Shown: positions 28,035 to 36,557 of the stretch, in pieces | How the letters are laid out: each line of letters opens with the position of its first letter | Position numbering within the stretch: position 1 is the stretch's first letter | Assembly (NCBI GenBank): GCA_965116055.1 | Contig: OZ220466.1 | Location: forward strand, 2,170,001 to 2,234,000 | DNA length: 64,000 bases | Origin: Bin55 sp965116055 | GTDB lineage: Bacteria; Pseudomonadota; Gammaproteobacteria; Pseudomonadales; Azotimanducaceae | Direction: 5' to 3' | The notes under the pieces: generated by a model | The model's input: only the letters and a program-made list of their open reading frames with translations | The model's database searches: none | What the model was told of the DNA's origin: nothing | Made by a program: the position numbers and the translations under genes

Positions 28035-29191
28035 TGCAATAAATTCACCCAATGCACCACGCGTTCGCGCATACCCGACGCGAGATGGATCTGGCATCCG
28101 ACATTTGCGGTGGCAATGACATCCGGTGCGTGTTCTAATAAGCATGCCACCTTACGGTCAAGTAACTGACTAGAGAGTTCAGGTTGAAGGATGGAATAGC
28201 TGCCAGCTGAACCGCAGCATAGATGGCTGTCACGTATCGGCACGAGCTCATATCCAGTGCGCTTGAGAATCTTTTCAATTAACCCGTGCAAGCGTTGCCC
28301 ATGTTGAAGCGTACAAGGTATATGCAGAGCTACCCGTTGAATGTTCGGGTGTTTTTTAAATGTGAATTGCTGAAGATATTCGCTAACGTCTTGCGTTCGT
28401 TCAGCTAACGTGCGGGCTTCATACGAGTCGAGATAACGGGAATAATCCTTGACTGTGACCCCACAACCTGACGCCGACGATAGATAGACCTCCGTCTCCT
28501 TATCGAACAATGACTCCACATAAGACAACATCATGCGTTTGGCTTTCTCATGGTGACCTAAGTGCAGATGTAGGCCACCGCAACACGACTCGTTATAACG
28601 GACTTGCACTGCGACACCGCGCTCGCGCAGAAGGTCGACTAATCGTTGGTTTACTTCCGGTGTCATCGCGCGCTGCGCACAACCTTGCAAAAGCGTCACT
28701 TTCGCATCAGGATCATTCGCATCAAGTCGATTCCGACGAATAGGCTGTAGCATCCTTTTTAAAGGGTCACCGATAAACCAACGCGCAAGGCGACCTAAGC
28801 GAACCAAGAACCGGAGCCGACGGTAATATGGGACTACTTGCAGTAACAAACGCTCCAACCAAGAAGTTGAGGGCGCTCGAAGGTGGAGAAATCCGCGTCC
28901 TATTTCAAGAAGTTCGCCGTACTCAACGCCGGACGGACATGTGGTTTCGCAGTTCCGGCACGTCAGACAATGATCTAGTCGTTTTCGCGCGTTCTCATTA
29001 ACCTTATTTGATTCCAGAAGACCTTTGATGAGGTAAATGCGCCCGCGCGGGCCTTCCAATTCGTCCCCAAGCAGGTTGTACGTGGGGCATGTTGCGTTGC
29101 AGAAGCCGCAGTGCACACAACGCCGTAATATCTCTTCGGCGCGCTGACCTTCTTCGGTGGCTAACAGGTCACGCGCAAGGTCAACTCTCAC
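28031..29191 (-). CDS. glcF: Glycolate oxidase iron-sulfur subunit GlcF
   Basis: A 386-residue electron-transfer subunit. Two 4Fe-4S sites near the N-terminus are C25-x2-C28-x2-C31-x3-C35 and CLTCRNCETTCPSG at about 73. Two CCG domains follow (NESCCGGLHLHLG and DSHLCCGSAGSYS). It passes electrons from the FAD of GlcD/GlcE to the quinone pool. Last gene of glcD-glcE-glcF. Confidence 0.95.
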   Translation of the reverse strand: MRVDLARDLLATEEGQRAEEILRRCVHCGFCNATCPTYNLLGDELEGPRGRIYLIKGLLESNKVNENARKRLDHCLTCRNCETTCPSGVEYGELLEIGRGFLHLRAPSTSWLERLLLQVVPYYRRLRFLVRLGRLARWFIGDPLKRMLQPIRRNRLDANDPDAKVTLLQGCAQRAMTPEVNQRLVDLLRERGVAVQVRYNESCCGGLHLHLGHHEKAKRMMLSYVESLFDKETEVYLSSASGCGVTVKDYSRYLDSYEARTLAERTQDVSEYLQQFTFKKHPNIQRVALHIPCTLQHGQRLHGLIEKILKRTGYELVPIRDSHLCCGSAGSYSILQPELSSQLLDRKVACLLEHAPDVIATANVGCQIHLASGMRERVVHWVNLLH

Positions 29192-29193
29192 AT

Positions 29194-30219
29194 TTAAAGC
29201 AATATATCGTTGTTGAATATGCTGTGAGGATCAAATGCGAGACGGAGGCGTTTCACATATTTTGACTCTTTGACAGGCGCGACTTTCGCACGTGCGAACG
29301 GCTCGACATCTATACCATCCTCAAGCAGCGTTTGTGCTGCATGCGCGTCTTTGCACCAAACTTGCGCACCAGACCACTCAATCAGAGCAGCTTCCGAATC
29401 GCTCAGTCGCGCTTGCTTTCCCCGCGGTAACCACGCGCGATGCAATTCGTCAGCACCGAGAAAAAAATGATGCGTGTGATCCCGCAGATGAGACCAGCAC
29501 TCGTTATCAATATCCACGGCTCCTGGAAATGCTTCGGCTGCTTCACCGACGCTTGCACGACTTCCGCTAAGACGCACGTATAGCGCATTTTGCCAAAAGG
29601 TCACCCCGGTCACCGGCAACGGTTTTGCTAATGACGTCAACATAACGAGCCACGCGTCGTCCCAATCAAGTTCGCGCACAAGAGTACGCTCGAATTCGGG
29701 TTTAGGGTGTACACGTAAATTCACGCTCAAGATCAGACCAAATGCACCCAGCGAACCTACTAGCAGGCGCGATATGTCGAATCCCGCTACATTTTTCATA
29801 ACCGAACCACCGAAGCGTAAGCGTTCGCCTAGCCCGTTAACGATTTCGACACCGAGCACGGCATCGCGCAAACTACCGCGCCACGGGCGTGCAGGTCCAC
29901 TTAATCCGCACGCTATCGCCCCGCCTATGCTACCGCCATTCCAAAATCGCGGCGGTTCGGCAGCAAGCATTTGATTGCGCTCATCAAGCGCGCTCTCAAC
30001 CACGGCGAGCGGCGTACCTGCACGGACAGATATCGTGAGTTCATCCGGACGATACTGAACGATCCCAGTGTGATCTTCTGTTTGAAGCGCATCCCCACTT
30101 GTTGAACAAGCATAGCTCGCCTTTGTCCCGTGACCTGCGATCGACAACTGTCTCCGTTTGTTTGACGCCTCCTTAATAACGTCAACAAGACGTTGCGAAT
30201 CGTCGTACGAGGCGATCAA
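29194..30219 (-). CDS. glcE: Glycolate oxidase FAD-binding subunit GlcE
   Basis: A 341-residue FAD-linked subunit related to GlcD but shorter at the N-terminus. ISVRAGTPLAVVESALDERNQMLAAEPPRF, GGSIGGAIACGLSGPARPWRGSLRDAVLGVEIVNG and RFGGSVMKNVAGFDISRLLVGSLGAFGLI are typical of the PCMH-type FAD domain in GlcE. It overlaps glcD by 4 bases and stops 2 bases before glcF. Confidence 0.94.
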   Translation of the reverse strand: MIASYDDSQRLVDVIKEASNKRRQLSIAGHGTKASYACSTSGDALQTEDHTGIVQYRPDELTISVRAGTPLAVVESALDERNQMLAAEPPRFWNGGSIGGAIACGLSGPARPWRGSLRDAVLGVEIVNGLGERLRFGGSVMKNVAGFDISRLLVGSLGAFGLILSVNLRVHPKPEFERTLVRELDWDDAWLVMLTSLAKPLPVTGVTFWQNALYVRLSGSRASVGEAAEAFPGAVDIDNECWSHLRDHTHHFFLGADELHRAWLPRGKQARLSDSEAALIEWSGAQVWCKDAHAAQTLLEDGIDVEPFARAKVAPVKESKYVKRLRLAFDPHSIFNNDILL

Positions 30220-31670
30220 AATCGATCTAAATCAGGGAATGGAAGTTTGCCACCGTGTACATGCATACCTTTAATTTCACTGCAATGAGCTAGCGTGGGG
30301 ATTGCTTTCCCAGGATTCATGAGGCCGCCAGCGTCGAACGCATTTCTGACTCGGGCGAACTGACTGAGTTCCTCCGTGGAGAACTGTGAACACATCGGAT
30401 CAAGTTTTTCTACCCCAACACCATGCTCGCCCGTTACGGTACCTCCCACCTGAACGCAGAGTTCAAGAATTTCAACGCCCAATCGTTCCGCTCGTTGCAG
30501 TTGATCGTCGCTGCTCGCATCATAGAGAATGAGAGGATGGAGATTACCATCGCCAGCATGGAAGACATTGGCAACGCGCAAGCGGTATTTCGTCGCCAAC
30601 TTGCTGATCTTTGTCAGTATGTCGGCAAGATGTCTACGAGGAATCGTGCCGTCCATGCAGTAGTAATCGGGAGATAACCGTCCTACGGCAGGAAAAGCTG
30701 CTTTTCTTCCTTGCCACAATCGTTCTCTGTCTGCAGGCGTGGTCGCTGATCGAATGGCCGTTGCAGAGTGCGTATTCATCAGATCTCGGATGATCTGCGC
30801 ATCTACTCGTACCTGTTCGCGCGTCCCATCAACTTCGCAAAGCAGAATCGTTGCCGCGGACCTAGGATAACCAGCGTTTACAAAGTCCTCGGCGGCACGA
30901 ATTGCCAACGAGTCCATCATTTCCAATGCCGCCGGCACGATGCCTTGTGCAATGATCTCAGTGACGCATTCGCCAGCTGCTGCGACCGTATCGAACGCGC
31001 CAAGTAATACTTCCTTGTGCGGAGGGATCGGCACTAACTTGACAGTGATTTCTGTGACGACGCCTAACAATCCTTCAGAGCCGACGAAAAGAGGTAATAA
31101 ACCCACGCCGACGCTTTCATAGTTGTTACCTCCTAATATCAGTTCATCGCCTTCAACCGTTTGCACTTTCAAGCCGAGTACGTTATGTAACGTAAGCCCA
31201 TACTTAAGGCAGTGCACGCCACCGGCGTTCTCGGCGACATTGCCACCAATGCTGCAAGCGATTTGCGACGAGGGGTCCGGGGCGTAGAACAATCCTTTGT
31301 CCTCAACTGCTTGCGAAATCGAGAGATTTGTAACACCTGGTTGCACGGTAGCTGTGCAACCTACATCGTCAATGTCCAGGATGCGATTCATTTTTGTGAG
31401 CGCCATCAATACGCCATTCTCAAGCGGTAGTGCGCCACCGGAAAGTCCTGTTCCTGCACCTCGCGTCACAATAGGTACGCCTGTTTCGTGGCAAATCCGC
31501 AGGATTGCACGTACATCGCTCGTATTGCGCGGCATCGCGACCACCGGGGGGCGCTGACGATAAGCCGTTAATCCGTCCGTTTCGAACGGCGCGGTAGCGT
31601 TAGGGTCAGTTAAAACGCAATCGCGTGGTAACGCCGACTTTATCAGCTCAATCGCAAAATCAAGCGACAT
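30216..31670 (-). CDS. glcD: Glycolate oxidase catalytic subunit GlcD
   Basis: FAD-dependent 2-hydroxyacid dehydrogenase (484 residues) that oxidises glycolate to glyoxylate at the inner membrane side. IVTRGAGTGLSGGALPLENGVL and AENAGGVHCLKYGLTLHNVLG form the FAD site. HAGDGNLHPLILYD and GEHGVGVEKL near the C-terminus carry the substrate/metal-side His. First gene of the operon; no GlcC-type regulator lies beside it. In marine bacteria this pathway commonly uses algal glycolate (established for the pathway, inferred here). Confidence 0.95.
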   Translation of the reverse strand: MSLDFAIELIKSALPRDCVLTDPNATAPFETDGLTAYRQRPPVVAMPRNTSDVRAILRICHETGVPIVTRGAGTGLSGGALPLENGVLMALTKMNRILDIDDVGCTATVQPGVTNLSISQAVEDKGLFYAPDPSSQIACSIGGNVAENAGGVHCLKYGLTLHNVLGLKVQTVEGDELILGGNNYESVGVGLLPLFVGSEGLLGVVTEITVKLVPIPPHKEVLLGAFDTVAAAGECVTEIIAQGIVPAALEMMDSLAIRAAEDFVNAGYPRSAATILLCEVDGTREQVRVDAQIIRDLMNTHSATAIRSATTPADRERLWQGRKAAFPAVGRLSPDYYCMDGTIPRRHLADILTKISKLATKYRLRVANVFHAGDGNLHPLILYDASSDDQLQRAERLGVEILELCVQVGGTVTGEHGVGVEKLDPMCSQFSTEELSQFARVRNAFDAGGLMNPGKAIPTLAHCSEIKGMHVHGGKLPFPDLDRF

Positions 31671-31726
31671 ATCTGCTACTTAGTGTCATGATCTGCACGG
31701 TCGGTTCGATCGTTGGGGACAGTCCT

Positions 31727-32710
31727 CTAATTGTTTCTTACTTGCCCTAGATCGCGCAGTCGCTGACGTTCGCGACGACGTTCCTCACCCTGTTGACGCA
31801 AACTTTCCAGATCTTCCGGATGCAATTGCATATAGCGTTCGCGCCATTCTTCGCTTCCCCATTGATTCTCATCTATCGCAAGTGCACGCGGTGCCGTTGA
31901 GGTTTCGAACATGCTCAGTGCAGCGCTCACGATCTTCTTTTGCATAACGACATCGTATGGTTTACCACACGGATTACCCAAAGGGAAGTCGACGAAATAA
32001 AACCTAGGCACGCCGCAATGTGAAACAATGTCAAGCGCGGAGCCTAATATCACGGTCGGTATGCCATTCGATTCAAGATGTCGAGCCGTCAGTCCCACGG
32101 ACTGATGACAAACGGGTCACAACGGCACAAGCAGTGCGATATCCGCTTGATCCTCTCGACAACGATGAAGAATCTCAGGAGCGTCGGCCTCGCGTGTGCG
32201 CCTCTGACTGTATTCGGTCGGAACACAGTGATAGCGCGAAGCTACGCTTCCAACAACGCCTTCTTCGGCAAGCTCTTGAAGTACCCTTATTGGCAGATAC
32301 GATCCGAGGTCATTTAGATGCGTAGCATCCTTGTCCCATGACAAGTCGTCGCCAAACAATCGGGCCGGCAATGCATCGACATCGCCGGAATCAACGATGC
32401 GCGGTTCGGACATCTTTCGGTCGTATCTAGCGCCGGTCGTAATAACGCTGATTCTCGAAGCTGCTAGCGGTTTCTTTAGTTGACAGAACGGAACGTCATC
32501 AAAGCAAGCCCACTGGTAGGCTCGCTCGAAGCCTTGCGCCTCGTAGTAAAGACGCGTGCGCTCCATGTATTGAACAGGTTGTGTGTCGTGCATCAAGCTA
32601 TCATACCAAGCAATTCGTTCGGGTGGACAATAGCTAAGCGCACCCAACGGAACTACGCACTTTCTAGGAGTCTGATTTGCCTCACTCAATCGTTCTGAAA
32701 AACGGTACAT
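31727..32710 (-). CDS. Selenoprotein, GrdB/PrdB-like family, read through in-frame UGA
   Basis: Two abutting reading frames (32710-32117 and 32116-31727) are in the same phase and separated only by one TGA at 32119-32117. Read through, they make a 327-residue protein with the family sequence VPL-U-PVCHQSVGLTARHLE, so residue 198 is selenocysteine in a U-x-x-C pair with C201. Downstream GIPTVILGSALDIV and FYFVDFPLGNPCGKP match the selenoprotein B family of glycine/betaine/sarcosine/D-proline reductases. A 7-bp hairpin begins 15 bases from the T of TGA, at the proper SECIS distance. The C-terminus is a charged helix. The other reductase subunits are not next to it, so the reaction is unknown. 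The start is uncertain: 32710 overlaps the divergent pyrC by 34 bases. Confidence 0.85.
32089..32105 (-). promoter_or_regulatory. SECIS-like hairpin after the in-frame TGA
   Basis: TCAGTCC-GTG-GGACTGA is a perfect 7-bp stem with a GTG loop, starting at the 15th base counted from the T of the TGA codon. Bacterial SECIS elements lie in the same place and bind SelB. It is inside the coding sequence and encodes the residues after Cys201. Confidence 0.65.
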
Positions 32711-34011
32711 TGGTTAATGAAGGGCGCGTATTCGAGGGCGATTTGGCATTCGACGGTGAGCGCATCTCCCAGGTCGGCGGTACGGCTGCTGGACGCGTTG
32801 AAATTGATACGAAAGGGGCATGGGTGATTCCTGGCATGATTGACGATCAGGTTCACTTTCGCGAACCAGGATTCGAGCACAAAGGCGAGATCGCCACGGA
32901 GTCGCGAGCTGCTGTCGCTGGCGGCATTACCAGCTACATGGAGATGCCGAATTGCAACCCGCAAACGATTACGGAAGATCGATTACGCGAAAAGCTTGCA
33001 CGAGGGGCGCAAGCGTCGTATGCAAATTTTGGGTTCTATCTCGGCGCTACAAACGACAACCTTGAAGTGATTAAGTCGCTTAACCCGCGACTTGCATGCG
33101 GAGTTAAGGTCTTCATGGGCGCTTCCACCGGCAACATGCTCGTCGACAACGAAGAAACGTTACGAGGCATCTTTGCTTCATCACCGGTTTTAATCGCTAC
33201 CCATTGCGAACATACACCAACTATTTTGGCAAACGAGCGAGCAGCGCAAGAGGAGTTTGGCGATGATCTACCGCCAATACAACATCCCAGAATACGATCT
33301 CGAGAAGCATGCCTCAAGTCGTCCACATTGGCCGTGAATCTCGCCAAAGAGTTTGATTCCAAACTGCACGTACTTCATCTCACCACGGCAGACGAAATGG
33401 ATTTGTTCGAAGCAGGTCCTTTGAGTTCAAAACGAATCACTGCGGAAGTGTGCGTTCATCACTTGTTCTTCAACGATGCATGGTACGAATCTAGGGGTTC
33501 TCAAATTAAATGTAATCCTGCGATTAAGCGACGGTCGGATCAACTCGCATTGCGCAAAGCTGTTGTCGAGGATCGGATTGATGTGATTGCGACGGACCAT
33601 GCACCGCACACGGTCGAAGAAAAACAGCAACTGTTTGCGCGAGCGCCTGCGGGACTACCGCTCGTTCAGCACGCATTACTTTCATTATTTGAGCAGGCAA
33701 TAGAAGGCGTGTTTGACGTGCCCACGGTAGTGCACAAGACCTCCCATGCACCGGCCGAATTATTTAATGTCATGGATCGCGGCTATCTGCGCGAAGGGTT
33801 TTACGCCGACGTAGCAGTCGTGGACAGTACGCAAAACACCTCAATCGACAACGAGCCAATTCTCGCGAAATGCGGTTGGTCGCCATTTTCTGGTATCACA
33901 TTTGCATCGCGTGTTACGCATACATTCGTAAATGGCAGGTTAGTTTACGACAGAACAGGGGTCGTAGACCAACCAAGTGGTAAGTCCCTGACTTACGATC
34001 GATTGACCTAA
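32677..34011 (+). CDS. pyrC: Dihydroorotase-family amidohydrolase
   Basis: A 444-residue zinc amidohydrolase closing carbamoyl-aspartate to dihydroorotate in pyrimidine synthesis. GMIDDQVHFREPGFEHKGEIATESRAAVAGG is the N-terminal signature. The first His of the usual HxH pair is Gln here (DDQVHF), a variant I recall from a known subgroup. Later motifs are the HCEH of IATHCEHTP, HVLHLTTADEMDLF, and the catalytic DHAPH in VIATDHAPHTVEEK. The start is TTG at 32677, supported by an AGGAG site 8 bases upstream. It overlaps the divergent selenoprotein start. Confidence 0.88.
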   Translation: MPHSIVLKNGTLVNEGRVFEGDLAFDGERISQVGGTAAGRVEIDTKGAWVIPGMIDDQVHFREPGFEHKGEIATESRAAVAGGITSYMEMPNCNPQTITEDRLREKLARGAQASYANFGFYLGATNDNLEVIKSLNPRLACGVKVFMGASTGNMLVDNEETLRGIFASSPVLIATHCEHTPTILANERAAQEEFGDDLPPIQHPRIRSREACLKSSTLAVNLAKEFDSKLHVLHLTTADEMDLFEAGPLSSKRITAEVCVHHLFFNDAWYESRGSQIKCNPAIKRRSDQLALRKAVVEDRIDVIATDHAPHTVEEKQQLFARAPAGLPLVQHALLSLFEQAIEGVFDVPTVVHKTSHAPAELFNVMDRGYLREGFYADVAVVDSTQNTSIDNEPILAKCGWSPFSGITFASRVTHTFVNGRLVYDRTGVVDQPSGKSLTYDRLT

Positions 34012-34780
34012 AGGCATATATCCTTATAAGCTGGTAAACTGGCGTTTTTAACAAGCATACACGCGTGCAATGAGTCGCATCACGTATGCAGGCGATGTCA
34101 CAAGCACAAGCACATCAAACTTGAAGTCATAGCCCGGTGGCTGATCTACTAGGAGCCTGCGCCGTAGAAAATTCTTGGGATAAAATTAGGAAAGTATATC
34201 TATATGAAGAATAAATACGATAATATATCCTATTTAGTGAATGCGAAATTGTCCTATAGCGCACGCTCCTAGGGCGCAGGGCCTCACTTCACGGGTGATG
34301 TTCAAGCGAGGTCAACATCGGGCCCTCACGGCATATCAACGTCGTGAGAATCGGCGGGGGCCAAGGTGCGTGTTGAGCATGTATTTGCCAGTTGCCAAAA
34401 CGAACTGGGCGGTAAATTCATCCGCTCCATCTGCTTGTTCGGGATTCGGTGCAAATTGGCTTGCAAAACTGCTCTACAACACGTGCCGCTGGGTGTTTTT
34501 AGCGCGCGAGGCGATCGTCTAAACAACGAATTGCAGGCACATTGCGCCTACAGTTCGTGAAAAAACACCAAAATTGGGTCCATACGACCTTGTCTTGAGT
34601 ATTTTTCTCACTTTAAATACCCAAGATTTAATATTCATTCACCATCATCGTATAATTTGATCGACAAGCTGAAAAAACCAAGGTTTTGAGAGGTTCCCAT
34701 AAGAGCCAAAAGCAAATATACGATCCTTGAATACAAGGGGGCCAAATGCAACTTTTTGATGAGAATTTGTAGGAAAATAA
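34012..34780. other. Left border of the defence island, no confident gene
   Basis: The 769 bases between pyrC and the GajA-like gene hold the first MITE-like element (34149-34272). A mixed-composition stretch with short frames on both strands follows (none recognisable), and then very AT-rich DNA just before the nuclease gene that should carry its promoter. The shift from balanced to AT-rich composition marks the insertion boundary. Confidence 0.55.
34149..34272. mobile_element. MITE-like element, copy A
   Basis: A 116-base element is bounded by CTAG on both sides (34149-34152 and 34269-34272), as a 4-base target duplication would be. Its ends are inverted repeats matching at 12 of 15 bases (GAGCCTGCGCCGTAG on the left, complement of the right end GAGCGTGCGCTATAG). 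The inside is AT-rich and has no transposase. CTAG duplications and GAGC-type ends are like those of some IS5-family elements. A diverged second copy lies at 38549. Confidence 0.6.
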
Positions 34781-36557
34781 ATGAAAGTATGTAAACTTGG
34801 TATTAGTAATTTCCGTTGTGTTAAAAATGCATCCCTTCTATTCGATGGGCATACGTTACTAATAGGAGGGAATAACGTAGGAAAATCTACGATATGCGAA
34901 GCTTTAGATATGGTTTTGGGACCAGACCGGCTAAATAAATTCCCACCTGTTGAGGAGTTTGATTTTTATAACGGAGTGTATTTAGATGGTGAAAATAAGC
35001 CAATTCGGGCAATAATCGAAGCAGTATTAATAGAGATTTCGGATGAAGTGAGTAATGCTTGTGGCAATCATATAGAGTTTTGGCACTTTGAAGAAAAAAG
35101 AATTCTTGAGGAAGGTGAAATTAGAAAGGTTGAAGATTCCATTCCCTGCCTCAGATTAAAGATGATTGCATCTTATATGCCGGAAGAGGATGAATTCGAA
35201 GCCGACGTATATTACTCACACAGTCCCGATGCGTCTGAAGGTGAATATACAAAAGTGCACAAGCGCATCAAAAGAATGTTTGGCTTCTTGTATTTAAGGA
35301 CAATCAGAACTGGAAGTCGTGCACTAAGCCTTGAGAGAGGGTCATTACTTGACATAATACTAAGGCTAACAGAAACAAGGGCTGGATTATGGGAGTCAGC
35401 GAGATCCCAATTACGTGATCTGAACCCTCCTGTAGATGCAGGTGCTGCTAACTTGCAGGATATCTTGAGAGATATCGAGCAGAGGCTCGGAAAATATGTG
35501 CCTATGCAGGGAGATGAAAGGAAGACTAGGCTTTATGTTTCGAATTTAACTCGAGAGCATCTAAGAAATACCTTGTCGTTTTTTCTATCTACTTCGGATG
35601 GACAAGTCCCAGTTCCCTTTCAAAAAGTTGGTACGGGGACTCTTAATACACTGGTTTTGGCACTGCTTTCATATATAGCTGACTTAAAAGAAGATAATGT
35701 AATCTTTGCGATGGAGGAACCTGAGATTGCACTTCCACCTCATACACAGCGTCGAGTAGCTGATTATCTTTTGAATGAGTCCACTCAATGCTTTGTGACT
35801 TCCCACTCACCTTATGTGATCGAGCGCTTTGAGCCCGAGCAAATAAGGCTATTAAAGAAAAGTGACAATGGTGGATTTGATGCCACACCTGTAACTCTTG
35901 ATTCTGGCTTAAAGCTGAAGACATACCAAAATCATATAAGTAAGAAGGGATTTTGCCGAAGCAATGCTTTCAAATGGAGTTATAGTTGGCGAGGGTATTA
36001 CTGAGGTTTCTGTGCTGAAGTATGTAGCAGGGAGATATGGGAACGATCATTCCGAAGCTCTTCCTCTTGATCTTTCAGGGATATCAATTATATCAGCCGA
36101 TGGGGATGGGGAGCTTCTTGCGTTAGGAAAATTCTTTGCTTCTATTGATATTCCAGTATTTGCATTCTGTGATAAAAACCCAAGGAGAACAACTCAGCAG
36201 CAGGCGGATCTTGAAGCTGCATATGATTTTGTTACTTCAATGCCCTTTGATAGCATGGAAAATCTTCTTGCGAATGTTGTTCCCCTGCACAGGCAGTGGG
36301 AGTTGTTGGAGTCAATTAGGAATGATGAGATGATTAACCTTGATAATAAATACGGTGTCCCTGTTGCGCGACCTTCTGATCAAGATTTGAAAAGACACAC
36401 AAAGAAATTTCTTAGAGGAACAAAGGGAGAAAACGGCGCTACATTGCTGCTTATAAAATGCGAGTTAGAAGAATTGCCAAAAATTATTATAGATTTTCTA
36501 GAAGCTGTATACCCGCAGTTTACGATTACTCCCGGAGCCGATAATTCTGAGCAATAA
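34781..36557 (+). CDS. gajA: Gabija GajA-like OLD-family ATPase/TOPRIM nuclease, frame-broken
   Basis: The N-terminal frame (34781-36004, 407 residues) is an ABC-type ATPase: IGGNNVGKST at 28-37 and the Walker B-like IFAMEEPEIALPP near 308, then CFVTSHSPYVIE. The C-terminal frame (35964-36557) is a TOPRIM domain: VIVGEGITE, SADGDGE and FAFCDKNPR carry the acidic metal ligands. The frames join if one T of the TTTT at 35951-35954 is skipped, giving KKGF-AEAMLSNGVIVGEG and a protein of 591 residues, near normal GajA size. GajA senses nucleotide depletion and nicks DNA. The next gene is a UvrD-like helicase, as in Gabija. The gene is AT-rich relative to the flanks. Either a sequencing error, a mutation or programmed +1 slippage explains the break. 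Confidence 0.75.
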
